Assembly (NCBI GenBank): GCA_047975215.1 | Contig: JBKEDD010000090.1 | Location: 1-64,000, forward strand | Source of the DNA: JAGRMG01 sp047975215 | Lineage (GTDB): Bacteria; Pseudomonadota; Alphaproteobacteria; Rhodobacterales; Rhodobacteraceae | DNA length: 64,000 nucleotides | Reading direction: 5' to 3' | In this document: positions 56,516-64,000 of the stretch, piece by piece | Position numbering within the stretch: position 1 is the first letter of the stretch | Layout: every line of letters begins with the position of its first letter | Position numbers and translations under genes: made by a program | Notes under the pieces: generated by a model | Databases searched by the model: none | Seen by the model: the letters and a program-made list of their open reading frames with translations, nothing else | What the model was told of the DNA's origin: nothing

Positions 56516-58017
56516 CGAAACCAGTTGTCGAGCTTCGCAGTGTCACCAAGGAATTCCACGGCAATCCGGCAATCAGGAATGTGACATTCGATCTTCACCC
56601 CGGAGAAATCCATTCGCTCCTGGGAGAGAATGGGGCCGGAAAATCGACCCTGACCAAAATGATTGCGGGTGTCTACGAGCCGACCGCGGGAGAAGTGCAC
56701 TACCTTGGCCGGAAGGTGCAGTTTTCAAGCCCGCAAGAGGCGCTGGAAAACGGCATCGCCATGGTGTTTCAGGAAACCAGCCTCGTGCCTTCGCTGACCG
56801 TGGCACAGAACCTCGAACTCGGGAATGAGAAATTCCTGTCCCGGCTGCGTGGCCTGTACATCTCGGCGCAGCAGTTTCTGCAGTCGCTGAGTTTCGAAGT
56901 CGATCCAACGGCTCTGGTATCGCAACTCGGGGCGGCACAGAAGCAGATGGTCGAAATCGCTCGTGCGGTGCGCCATAATGCAAAGGTCATCATCTTCGAT
57001 GAACCGACGGCGACGCTGACGCCGGAAGAGAAATATCACTTCTTCAACCTTGTGAAGCGGCTGAAGAGCGAAGGCGTTTCCATCGTCTTTATCAGCCATG
57101 CGCTCGAAGAGGCGCTGAATATTTCTGACCGGATCACGATCCTGCGCGATGGCGAGCATGTGATTACCGACCACGTTTCGTCTTTCGACCGGGACAAGAT
57201 CATCAGCCACATGGTTGGCCGAAATCTGACCGATGAACTTTATGGTGGCGAGGCAGGCAAGGCGCGTAGCGCGCGGGCTGCCGGCAAAAGGGTTCTGTCG
57301 GTTCAGAACCTTTCGATGGGTTCGTTGGTGCGCAACACCTCGTTTTCGGTGTTCGAAGGGCAAGTGACCGGTGTGTTCGGGCTTGTTGGTTCTGGCCGGA
57401 CCGAGACATTCAAGATCATTGCGGGTGTCGTGAAACGTGATTTCTTTCATGGCGGCGAAGTCCGCCTGAGCGGGCGCCCGGTGCGCTATCGCGTACCGCG
57501 CCCGGCGATACACGACGGGGTCGTCTATGTCACCGAAGACCGCAAGGTCGAAGGTTTCTTCGAAACGAAGTCGATTGCTCAGAATATCTACTCCGGGCTC
57601 TTGGGGGCAGGCCTGAATGAGAAATTGGTGATCAGCTATGCCGAAATGACGGAACTGGCGCGGACGTGGACCGAGCGGCTGAACGTCAAATCCATCGACA
57701 ACAGTTCCAAGGTGATCGAGCTTTCGGGAGGCAATCAACAGAAGGTGGTGCTGGCCAAGGCCCTGGTCCAGAAACCCAAGCTGATCATTCTCGACGAGCC
57801 GACGCGCGGCGTCGATGTCGGGGCGATTGCCGAGATTCATGAAGTGATCAACGAGCTTGCCGACGCGGGTCTGCCCGTAGTGATGATCTCATCTTACCTG
57901 CCAGAAATCCTTGCACTGTCCGACCGGATACTGGTTTCCCGGCTTGGGCGGGTTGTCGAGGAGTTTTCCATCGACGAAGCCACCGAAGAAAAGATCATGT
58001 ACGCAGCGGTGCACTAG
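56512..58017 (+). CDS. Ribose-type ABC transporter ATP-binding protein (double domain)
   Basis: A 501-residue RbsA-type ATPase with two ABC cassettes. The first has Walker A GENGAGKST, an unusual signature LGAAQKQMVEIARAV and Walker B VIIFDEPTATL. The second has a degenerate Walker A (GLVGSGRTE), the canonical LSGGNQQKVVLAKAL and LIILDEPTRGVD. One good and one degenerate site is normal for this family. It drives the permeases encoded upstream. The start overlaps the propeller stop; the dehydrogenase gene follows by 22 bases. Confidence 0.92.
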   Translation: MTKPVVELRSVTKEFHGNPAIRNVTFDLHPGEIHSLLGENGAGKSTLTKMIAGVYEPTAGEVHYLGRKVQFSSPQEALENGIAMVFQETSLVPSLTVAQNLELGNEKFLSRLRGLYISAQQFLQSLSFEVDPTALVSQLGAAQKQMVEIARAVRHNAKVIIFDEPTATLTPEEKYHFFNLVKRLKSEGVSIVFISHALEEALNISDRITILRDGEHVITDHVSSFDRDKIISHMVGRNLTDELYGGEAGKARSARAAGKRVLSVQNLSMGSLVRNTSFSVFEGQVTGVFGLVGSGRTETFKIIAGVVKRDFFHGGEVRLSGRPVRYRVPRPAIHDGVVYVTEDRKVEGFFETKSIAQNIYSGLLGAGLNEKLVISYAEMTELARTWTERLNVKSIDNSSKVIELSGGNQQKVVLAKALVQKPKLIILDEPTRGVDVGAIAEIHEVINELADAGLPVVMISSYLPEILALSDRILVSRLGRVVEEFSIDEATEEKIMYAAVH

Positions 58018-58039
58018 GTCAGCGCAAAGGGAGAATGCC

Positions 58040-59167
58040 ATGAAGATGAAAGCCGCTGTTCTGGAAGAAATCGGCCGCCCCGGTCCATACGCGCAATCCC
58101 GGCCGATATCGGTTTGCGACGTCGATCTGGATGGACCGCGAGATGGCGAGGTATTGATCAAGGTCGCCGCCGCCGGGCTGTGCCATTCCGACCTGTCCGT
58201 CATCAACGGCGACCGCCCCCGTCAGCTGCCCCTTGTCATGGGCCATGAAAGCGCCGGCGTGATTCAGGCGGTCGGCCCCGATGTGGACAGGTTCGAACCA
58301 GGCGATCACGTGATCACGGTCTTCGTGCCAAGCTGTGGGCATTGCGGACCATGCCGCCAGGGACGCCCTGCATTGTGCGAGCCGGGCGCGGCCGCGAACG
58401 GATCTGGTATGCTGATCGGTGGCGGCTCGCGGCTCAGCCGCAATGGCGAAAAGGTCTTTCACATGACAGGTGTGTCGTGTTTTGCCGAATATGCCACCGT
58501 GTCCCAGAATTCGCTGGTGAAGATCGATAGCTCGATCCCGCTTGATATCGCGGCGCTGATGGGTTGTGCCGTGTTGACAGGGGCAGGGGCGGTTTTCAAC
58601 ACCGGCGACGTATGTCCGGGGTGCACGACTGCCGTGGTCGGCCTTGGCGGCGTCGGGCTTTCAGCCGTGATGGCGGCCCGTGTTGCCGGTGCCGAGAAAA
58701 TCGTTGCTGTCGATATCCTTCCCGAGAAACTGGAACTCGCCAAAGACCTTGGCGCGACGCATGTGTTCGATTCCTCCAGGGAAGGAGCTTTGGAAGAATT
58801 GCGCGACCTTACGTCGGGTGGTGTCGACACGGCGATGGATTTCACGGGCAATGTGAACGCCCTGCGCTTTGCCTATGATGCCACGCGGCGGGGCGGGGTG
58901 ACTGTAACGGCGGGCCTTCCCAATCCGATGGCGACACTTCAGATCCCCGCTGTGGGCCTGACCGGCGAAGAGCGTACGCTGAAAGGTTCCTATCTCGGTT
59001 CGGGAGTTCCCGCCCGGGACATTCCGCGATTTCTCGGGCTCTACAACCAGGGGCGGCTACCGGTGCAGCGACTGATGACCGAAAAGATACGTCTGGAGGA
59101 TATCAACCAGGGCTTTGACCGGCTGCATGAAGGCAAGGCGATCCGCCAGGTCATCGACTTCAGCTAG
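58040..59167 (+). CDS. Zinc-dependent alcohol dehydrogenase (MDR family)
   Basis: A 375-residue medium-chain dehydrogenase. Catalytic zinc ligands are in AGLCHSD and VMGHES; the structural zinc site is CGHCGPCRQGRPALC; and the NAD loop is AVVGLGGVGLSAVMAARVAG. It is close to the class III / aryl-alcohol type by GCAVLTGAGAVFNTGDV. It oxidises a primary or secondary alcohol, probably from the imported compound, to an aldehyde for the next enzyme. GGGAGAATGCC precedes the ATG at 58040. Confidence 0.92.
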   Translation: MKMKAAVLEEIGRPGPYAQSRPISVCDVDLDGPRDGEVLIKVAAAGLCHSDLSVINGDRPRQLPLVMGHESAGVIQAVGPDVDRFEPGDHVITVFVPSCGHCGPCRQGRPALCEPGAAANGSGMLIGGGSRLSRNGEKVFHMTGVSCFAEYATVSQNSLVKIDSSIPLDIAALMGCAVLTGAGAVFNTGDVCPGCTTAVVGLGGVGLSAVMAARVAGAEKIVAVDILPEKLELAKDLGATHVFDSSREGALEELRDLTSGGVDTAMDFTGNVNALRFAYDATRRGGVTVTAGLPNPMATLQIPAVGLTGEERTLKGSYLGSGVPARDIPRFLGLYNQGRLPVQRLMTEKIRLEDINQGFDRLHEGKAIRQVIDFS

Positions 59168-59184
59168 GAACGAGAGGAATATCA

Positions 59185-60681
59185 ATGGAGCGCGCGAAAG
59201 GAATCCAGACCTACAGCTGCTACATCAACGGCGCATGGGTGGAATCGGCAACCGGCGAGTATTTCGAAAGCGATGATCCGTTCACATCGAAGGCCTGGGC
59301 GCGAATTCCGCGTTGCGGCAGCGAAGATGTGGACCGAGCGGTCGAGGCTGTGAACAGGGCGCTGATCGCGGGGGAATGGGCGAACATGCACCCGACGCAG
59401 CGTGGGCGCTTGCTGAACCGCTTTGCCGACATTCTCGAGCGCGAGGCAGACTTGCTGGCGCGGGTAGAGGTGCAGGACAACGGCAAGCTATATGCCGAGA
59501 TGCGCGCGCAAACCGGGTATCTGCCGCAGTGGTACCGGTATTTCGCCGGCCTTTGCGACAAGATTGAAGGTGCGGTTGTCCCGATCGACAAGCCCGACAT
59601 GTTCACCTACACCATGCATGTTCCTGTTGGTGTCGTGGCAGCGATCACCCCATGGAACTCTCCGCTTCTCCTCACCACCTGGAAGCTTGCCCCGGCGCTT
59701 GCGGCAGGCTGTACTGTGGTTCTCAAACCATCGGAATTCACTTCTGCATCTACTCTGGAGTTCTGCAGGCTGGCCGAGGAAGCGGGTTTCCCGCCGGGCG
59801 TCATCAACGCGGTGACCGGTTTTGGTGCCGAGGTCGGCGCGCCATTGGCCGAGCACAAAGGAGTGCACAAGATCGCTTTCACCGGCGGCGATGCCAGCGG
59901 AAGGCACATCGCCCGGGCGGCCATGGGCACGTTCAAGCGCATGACACTCGAACTAGGCGGCAAGTCGGCACAGCTTGTCTTTCCCGATGTGAATGTCGAA
60001 AGCGCCGCGCGCGGTGTTGTCTCGGGCATTTTTGCCGCTACCGGGCAGACCTGCATCGCAGGATCGAGGGTGCTCGTGCATGAGGATGTGCATGATGCTT
60101 TCGTGGAGTCCTTTCTCGACCTGGCGAAAACCGCGCGTATCGGGGATCCGATGGATAGCACCACGCAGATCGGTCCGGTTACCACGAAGCCGCAGTTCGA
60201 ACGGATACTCTCCTGTATTGAAACCGCACGCGCCGAAGGCGCTGAATGCGTGCTTGGCGGCGGCCCGTCGGAAAGGCCAGAGTGTGCCGACGGGCGGTTT
60301 ATCGAACCGACCGTGTTTACCGGTGTTTCAAACACGATGCAGATCGCCCAGCAGGAAGTACTCGGTCCCGTCCTGTCGGTCATCAAGTTTCGTGAAGAGG
60401 AAGAGGCTTATGCGTTAGCCAATGACACCGACTACGGATTGGCCGCCGGCATCTGGACCACAAACCAAGGGCGAATGTTCCGCGCGGCCAAGGCGCTGCG
60501 CGCGGGCAATATCTGGACCAACTGCTATCGCGCGGTGTCCTATATGGTGCCGTTTGGCGGTTTCAAATCATCGGGCATTGGCCGCGAAAGCGGCCAGGAG
60601 GCGATCCACGAGTATCTCGAAACGAAATCGGTCTGGATGGATTATGGCGCCGGTCCGGCCAACCCGTTCATCCTGCGTTAG
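59185..60681 (+). CDS. NAD(P)-dependent aldehyde dehydrogenase
   Basis: A 498-residue aldehyde dehydrogenase with all core motifs: VVAAITPWNSPLLLTTWKLA, the glutamate motif MTLELGGKSAQLVFPD, the nucleophile in AATGQTCIAGSRVLVHE and the C-terminal PFGGFKSSGIGRESGQEAIH. It completes an alcohol-aldehyde-acid oxidation with the dehydrogenase 17 bases upstream. The substrate is unknown; resemblance is broadest to betaine/hydroxymuconic-type ALDHs. GAGAGGAATATCA precedes the ATG. Confidence 0.93.
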   Translation: MERAKGIQTYSCYINGAWVESATGEYFESDDPFTSKAWARIPRCGSEDVDRAVEAVNRALIAGEWANMHPTQRGRLLNRFADILEREADLLARVEVQDNGKLYAEMRAQTGYLPQWYRYFAGLCDKIEGAVVPIDKPDMFTYTMHVPVGVVAAITPWNSPLLLTTWKLAPALAAGCTVVLKPSEFTSASTLEFCRLAEEAGFPPGVINAVTGFGAEVGAPLAEHKGVHKIAFTGGDASGRHIARAAMGTFKRMTLELGGKSAQLVFPDVNVESAARGVVSGIFAATGQTCIAGSRVLVHEDVHDAFVESFLDLAKTARIGDPMDSTTQIGPVTTKPQFERILSCIETARAEGAECVLGGGPSERPECADGRFIEPTVFTGVSNTMQIAQQEVLGPVLSVIKFREEEEAYALANDTDYGLAAGIWTTNQGRMFRAAKALRAGNIWTNCYRAVSYMVPFGGFKSSGIGRESGQEAIHEYLETKSVWMDYGAGPANPFILR

Positions 60682-60707
60682 TTGCCCGCCCGGGTGGCAA
60701 GTCCCGC

Positions 60708-60724
60708 TATAGGCAATACCTATA
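60708..60724. promoter_or_regulatory. LysR-type binding site (perfect palindrome)
   Basis: TATAGG-CAATA-CCTATA is a perfect 6-bp inverted repeat with T60710-N11-A60722, the LysR consensus. It lies ~90 bases before the LysR gene. A half-matching site with the same geometry is at 51015-51031, in front of the ABC operon. Confidence 0.6.
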
Positions 60725-60815
60725 TCTGTTGAATGGCGTTGCCATGTCTGGTCTATAGTCGGATCAACGGTGCATCGGCTCGCGGTCCATGTGCCTTTGC
60801 ACGCACGAGGCCAGT

Positions 60816-61757
60816 TTGGACATACGCCAACTTCGTTACTTCGTTGCCATCGCCGAGGCGCGTTCGCTTTCCGAAGCCGCGCGCAAGCTGCATGTCGCCC
60901 AACCTTCGCTGTCCCAGCACCTTTCCAATATGGAACGGGAACTGAATGTCAAACTGGTCGAGCGTTCTCCGCGCGGATCGGTGTTGACTGCCGAGGGCAA
61001 AATCCTGCTGCGAAACGCTCAGGAAATCTGCGGCAAGCTCGAACAGTGCATTTCCCAGATCAGGGAACTCTCCGGGGAGTTCAACGGAAATGTGAGGTTT
61101 GGAATGCCGCCATCGGTATCCATGGTCATGTCCGTTCCACTGGCCGAAACCGTTCGGCTCGATCTTCCCAAGGTGCGGCTTCGCGCGAGCGAAGCCATGA
61201 GCGGGTTTATCAAGACCTGGGTCGACGACGGAACCGTTGAGATAGGATTTCTCTACGATCTGACCGGGGCCGAGCATTTCTCGGCCACGCATATCCTGAA
61301 CGAGCATTTGTTCTTTTTCTCAGCGCCCGATGCCTGGCCCTTGGAGACTGACCCCGGGGCGCCTGTGGCAATGGGCGATCTGGAGGGCATTGAGCTTGTC
61401 CTGCCGGGTGAACCGCATGGCTTGCGAAGAATAATCGAAAACGCAGCGCAGAGGGCGAGAGTGAGCCTGAACGTGACGACGGAACTGGATGCCATGACCC
61501 AGATCAAGGAACTGGTCGCAAGGGGGTCGGGGCATTCGATCTTTGCGCCCGCGGCCTGTCGCGATTTCGTTGATGCGGGTCGTTTGCTGAAAGCGCCGAT
61601 TGTGAACCCAATCATCGATCGGCCGGTCTATCTGGTGCGAAATCCGTTGGTGGTTCAGAGCCGGGCCTGCGCGGCGGTGGAGAAAATCACTCTACAGGTG
61701 GCCCGTGAAATGGTGCGCAGAGGCATCTGGGAAGGCCAGCTCGTCGAGGAGAGCTGA
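60816..61757 (+). CDS. LysR-family regulator of the ABC/dehydrogenase operon
   Basis: A 313-residue LysR regulator. LDIRQLRYFVAIAEARSLSE opens it, and the recognition helix is in HVAQPSLSQHLSNMERELNV. The effector domain follows (FNGNVRFGMPPSVSMVMSVP, later GMGDL-like strands and ELVLPGEPHGLRRIIENAAQ). The TTG at 60816 gives the family-typical start and has GAGG upstream; ATG at 60789 would add 9 residues. It is co-directional with and downstream of the operon that it probably controls, and has its own palindromic site. It is of the NAC/CbbR-like subgroup with sequence similarity to aromatic and hydroxy-acid regulators. Confidence 0.88.
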   Translation: MDIRQLRYFVAIAEARSLSEAARKLHVAQPSLSQHLSNMERELNVKLVERSPRGSVLTAEGKILLRNAQEICGKLEQCISQIRELSGEFNGNVRFGMPPSVSMVMSVPLAETVRLDLPKVRLRASEAMSGFIKTWVDDGTVEIGFLYDLTGAEHFSATHILNEHLFFFSAPDAWPLETDPGAPVAMGDLEGIELVLPGEPHGLRRIIENAAQRARVSLNVTTELDAMTQIKELVARGSGHSIFAPAACRDFVDAGRLLKAPIVNPIIDRPVYLVRNPLVVQSRACAAVEKITLQVAREMVRRGIWEGQLVEES

Positions 61758-61835
61758 CAACAATGCGTTTCCATCGTCATGGAAATCCGTACCTGATGGC
61801 GATGATCAGGTATTCCGCGCGTATTACCGGTCGAG

Positions 61836-63161
61836 TCACGATTCGACGCTGCTGTCTTGGGCCCTGACAATCGTTCCGATCTCTGAAGCACGCATCGTTT
61901 CCAGCCTCTCCATGACCTCGTGCAGATTGTCGGCGTTCACGCCCAATACTGCTCCGGCCTTCTCACGCAGCTTTGCCTTGAGAATGGCATGGGTGGGGCG
62001 CAACGCGAGGTCATGCGAGAAAGGGATCGTCTGGCCATCGGCAAAGACCACTTCCCCTTCGGCCTGCATGTCGGAAAGGTTCTCGTCGCCGGTCACGACA
62101 ACCTTTTTCGCAAGGGCCGCAATAGTTGGATCATTGGTGATCGCATCGCTGTAGGTCGAAAGTGCGCTTGTGTTGTGCCCCTTGACTACCATGCCGGCGA
62201 GCCACGGGTAACTGAACTTTACCTCGAGCCCCGTTTGAGGTGCCGGGATATTGCACACTTTCAGCCAGCGCGGATTGGTGCGCAAACGAAGTACGGAAAT
62301 CTTGTCTGCAAGTCCTGCAATGCGAGGCTGGATTTTCAGCAGCGCTTCAATCATTGCGTGCGTGCCGTGGCAGCAAGCGTGAAACTTGTAGCTGATATCG
62401 CCGAACATGAACGTCCCTGCCGGTACGATGTCACAGCCTGCCGCGTCGCTATGGGTGGCCACGAATCCTTGATCTCCCATCAGACCGTCAACGCAGGAAG
62501 ACATGCCCAGTTGTGCGAGTTTGGCGCATTCAACCCCGTTTGATGCTGCGATTCCGGCGTTGTAGGGCTTGCCCATTGTCCCGAACTGCGATTTCAATCC
62601 GGATGCACGAGTGCTGCAAAAGCCCAATGCCATGCGCATCTCGTTCGGGTCGAGCCCATATAGCCGCCCGGCCGCCACGGTTGCGCCGAAGGCTCCTGCC
62701 GTCGCTGTCTGGTGATATCCACGGTTGTAGTGAGCTGATCCAAGTGCCATTCCGATACGGATCGAGGTTTCGGCACCCAGGAGAAATGCCTTGATCATTT
62801 CCTGTGCCGTTGCCCCGGTTTCTTCCGCCACGGCAAGGGCGGCCGGGAAAATACCCACAGAAAGATGCCCGATATGAGCGAAATGAGTATCGTCGTAGTC
62901 GAGCGCATGGCTGGTTGAGCCATTGACCAACGCGGCCATCCGGGTGGGTGCCATACCGCCGCCAAAGATCGAGGCGGCAGGTTCGCCGGCTTCCGAGGCA
63001 GCCAGTTTTCGAAGTTTGCCAGCGAGCGGTTCTTCCACGCCCGCAAGGCCGCAAATCATCCAGTCATATAGCGAAAGCTGCGCAGTTGATATCGCATCGG
63101 GCAGTAGGGCATTGTCCGGCAGCGCGGCCATGTCCAGAACTGTGTCCATCAACTTCGACAT
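61836..63161 (-). CDS. MmgE/PrpD family protein
   Basis: A 441-residue MmgE/PrpD protein. The conserved STSHALDYDDTHFAHIGHLS motif near residue 85 and the helical lid (ETSIRIGMALGSAHYNRGYH, then QTATAGAFGATVAAGRLYGL) are intact, as is the FHACCHGTHAMIEALL region. Members are 2-methylcitrate or aconitate-type dehydratases and epimerases such as iminodisuccinate epimerase. It is convergent with the LysR gene (79 bases between stops) and could serve the adjacent pathway by dehydrating or epimerising a hydroxy acid. The reaction is not determinable from sequence. Confidence 0.85.
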   Translation of the reverse strand: MSKLMDTVLDMAALPDNALLPDAISTAQLSLYDWMICGLAGVEEPLAGKLRKLAASEAGEPAASIFGGGMAPTRMAALVNGSTSHALDYDDTHFAHIGHLSVGIFPAALAVAEETGATAQEMIKAFLLGAETSIRIGMALGSAHYNRGYHQTATAGAFGATVAAGRLYGLDPNEMRMALGFCSTRASGLKSQFGTMGKPYNAGIAASNGVECAKLAQLGMSSCVDGLMGDQGFVATHSDAAGCDIVPAGTFMFGDISYKFHACCHGTHAMIEALLKIQPRIAGLADKISVLRLRTNPRWLKVCNIPAPQTGLEVKFSYPWLAGMVVKGHNTSALSTYSDAITNDPTIAALAKKVVVTGDENLSDMQAEGEVVFADGQTIPFSHDLALRPTHAILKAKLREKAGAVLGVNADNLHEVMERLETMRASEIGTIVRAQDSSVES

Positions 63162-63249
63162 ACTGGCCCCCCAGTCTTCGCATCCTGTTGAGGACTGGCT
63201 TTGACGGCAGGTGTTGTCAAGCCAAACGGTATCGTCGGGGCAGGGGAGA

Positions 63250-63435
63250 CCACCAGCAGCAGATTCACGCCTTCACCGATCACTGGAACCACCGGGTCTG
63301 CCATGAAAGCCTGCACAACCTCGCATCCGCCATGTCTGGTTCGGGCGCGGCCAGACCGTTTTGAAACAACGCGAAACAATCAAACGCAAGACCATCGAAA
63401 ACCGGCGCCTGTCTCACCGCGAATCCGCCGCGGGA
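63250..63435 (+). pseudogene. IS3-family transposase C-terminal remnant
   Basis: Across a frameshift the plus strand reads DHWNHRVCHESLHNLASA and then FGRGQTVLKQRETIKRKTIE, NRRLSHRESAA. This matches the C-terminal end of IS3-type OrfB (normally ...YHESLxNLTPADVYFGRxQxIL...). The catalytic core is absent. It separates the MmgE/PrpD gene from the small secreted protein. Confidence 0.65.
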
Positions 63436-63510
63436 AAATGCCTGCTTGCGAAGCTCATGGCGTGGATTAGATATCTCCCGGACACACCATGTTTCGTACC
63501 AGGAGATCCC

Positions 63511-63876
63511 ATGACGCGTATCGGTATTATCGCACTTGCCATGTTCGTCGGCGCCGAGATGGCAACGGCACAAGTCGGCCTGTCAATTCCCTTGGGAACA
63601 GGCGCCACCAGCAGTCTCAACTCGAAAATCTATACCTGCGACGCGGGAGAGCCGTTTTCCGTCCAGTATGTCAATTCGGGCGCAAATGCGCTTGCTATCC
63701 TTCCGGTCGGCGGCGAAGCAAGGGTATTCGTGAACGTCGTTTCCGGGTCGGGTGCGAAGTATGCCTCGGGTTCGCATGTGTGGTGGACGAAGGGTGAAGA
63801 GGCGACCCTGGAAGACGAAATGGAAACGGGAAGCCGTATGACCTGCAAGGTGACAGATGCCCTGCCGTCGGACTGA
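63511..63876 (+). CDS. MliC-like lysozyme inhibitor (secreted)
   Basis: A 121-residue protein with a signal peptide (IGIIALAMFVGAEMATAQ). The mature part follows the MliC pattern: IYTCDAGEPFSVQYVN, then VNVVSGSGAKYASGSHVWWT with KGEEATLE, and two cysteines (one in YTC, one in MTCKVT) that would form the family disulfide. MliC proteins in the periplasm or outer membrane block C-type lysozyme. There is no lipobox cysteine directly after the signal, so it is likely the soluble (PliC-like) form. CCAGGAGATCCC precedes the ATG. The longer frame upstream is IS3 debris. Confidence 0.8.
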   Translation: MTRIGIIALAMFVGAEMATAQVGLSIPLGTGATSSLNSKIYTCDAGEPFSVQYVNSGANALAILPVGGEARVFVNVVSGSGAKYASGSHVWWTKGEEATLEDEMETGSRMTCKVTDALPSD

Positions 63877-63921
63877 CGGGGCGAAAGCGGACCTGTCGCT
63901 GCACGTTTAGGCGCGACCTTG

Positions 63922-64000
63922 TCAGATTCCGGCAGCGTCGTATTCACGGGCCATGGCGGCGCTGCGCGCGAGGTTTGTGACCGTCGGAAACGGGGCAGGC
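63922..64000 (-). CDS. C-terminal end of an unidentified minus-strand gene (5' part outside window)
   Basis: The minus strand is open from the window edge to a TGA at 63922-63924 and ends LARSAAMAREYDAAGI. This is too short to identify. It would converge on the MliC-like gene with 45 bases between stops. Confidence 0.3.
   Translation of the reverse strand, partial: PAPFPTVTNLARSAAMAREYDAAGI

Overview
The window is GC-rich alphaproteobacterial DNA, most likely from a Rhodobacteraceae (Paracoccus/Roseobacter-type) genome. That assignment is inferred from the mix of TRAP, tripartite-tricarboxylate (TTT) and ABC importers, the LysR/GntR-controlled catabolic cassettes, the thiamine salvage operon, and phage genes of types common in that family. 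No rRNA gene, complete tRNA gene or CRISPR array was seen.

Left end, 1-6.7 kb: a prophage and defence graveyard. It opens with the C-terminal part of a phage-type helicase and a DUF6511 gene. These are followed by a primase-polymerase gene cut head-on into a piece of a type III restriction enzyme. An intact ParDE-like and an intact DUF1778/GNAT toxin-antitoxin pair flank a broken type I-E cas1-cas2 pair. Pieces of phage tail genes lie around them.

6.5-14.8 kb: a complete catabolic cassette for an amino compound. It holds a LysR regulator, a DadA-like FAD oxidoreductase, a SelA-fold PLP enzyme, RidA and a polar-amino-acid ABC importer. A 57-bp direct repeat sits at each edge, and broken genes abut both repeats.

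14.5-16.5 kb: a second graveyard with IS6-type, GIY-YIG, Phd, HsdR (with a nonsense codon) and AAA-ATPase pieces.

16.7-23.6 kb: a tight GntR / phosphosulfolactate-synthase-like / TRAP transporter / DUF3604 hydrolase cluster. I know of no described pathway with this content, and I rate it the best candidate for a new system in the window.

23.7-28.7 kb: a divergent LysR gene facing a TTT (tctCBA) operon that ends in an RraA-fold aldolase/decarboxylase.

29.3-36.9 kb: a promoter, TPP riboswitch and ten-gene thiamine operon thiD-O-S-G-E-F-Y-tenA-Z-X. thiC is absent from the window, so the pyrimidine part is probably salvaged.

37.0-46.8 kb: a surface-polysaccharide locus. A minus-strand operon holds an epimerase, a small unknown protein, a GT4-RgpF glycosyltransferase and two sulfotransferases, one with a long repetitive coiled coil. 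A third sulfotransferase sits between inverted IS5-type fragments. Broken rfbA and rgpF-like genes mark past rearrangement.

47.0-50.6 kb: a tandem universal stress protein and a CPA1 Na+/H+ antiporter with a C-terminal cyclic-nucleotide-binding-like domain.

51.1-63.2 kb: a ribose-type ABC importer operon in which one permease is fused to a beta-propeller lactonase-like domain. It is followed by a second propeller protein, the ATPase, a zinc alcohol dehydrogenase and an aldehyde dehydrogenase, then a LysR gene and a convergent MmgE/PrpD gene. Matching LysR-type sites lie before the first permease and before the LysR gene. The window closes with an IS3-type remnant, an MliC-like lysozyme inhibitor and the tail of a minus-strand gene.
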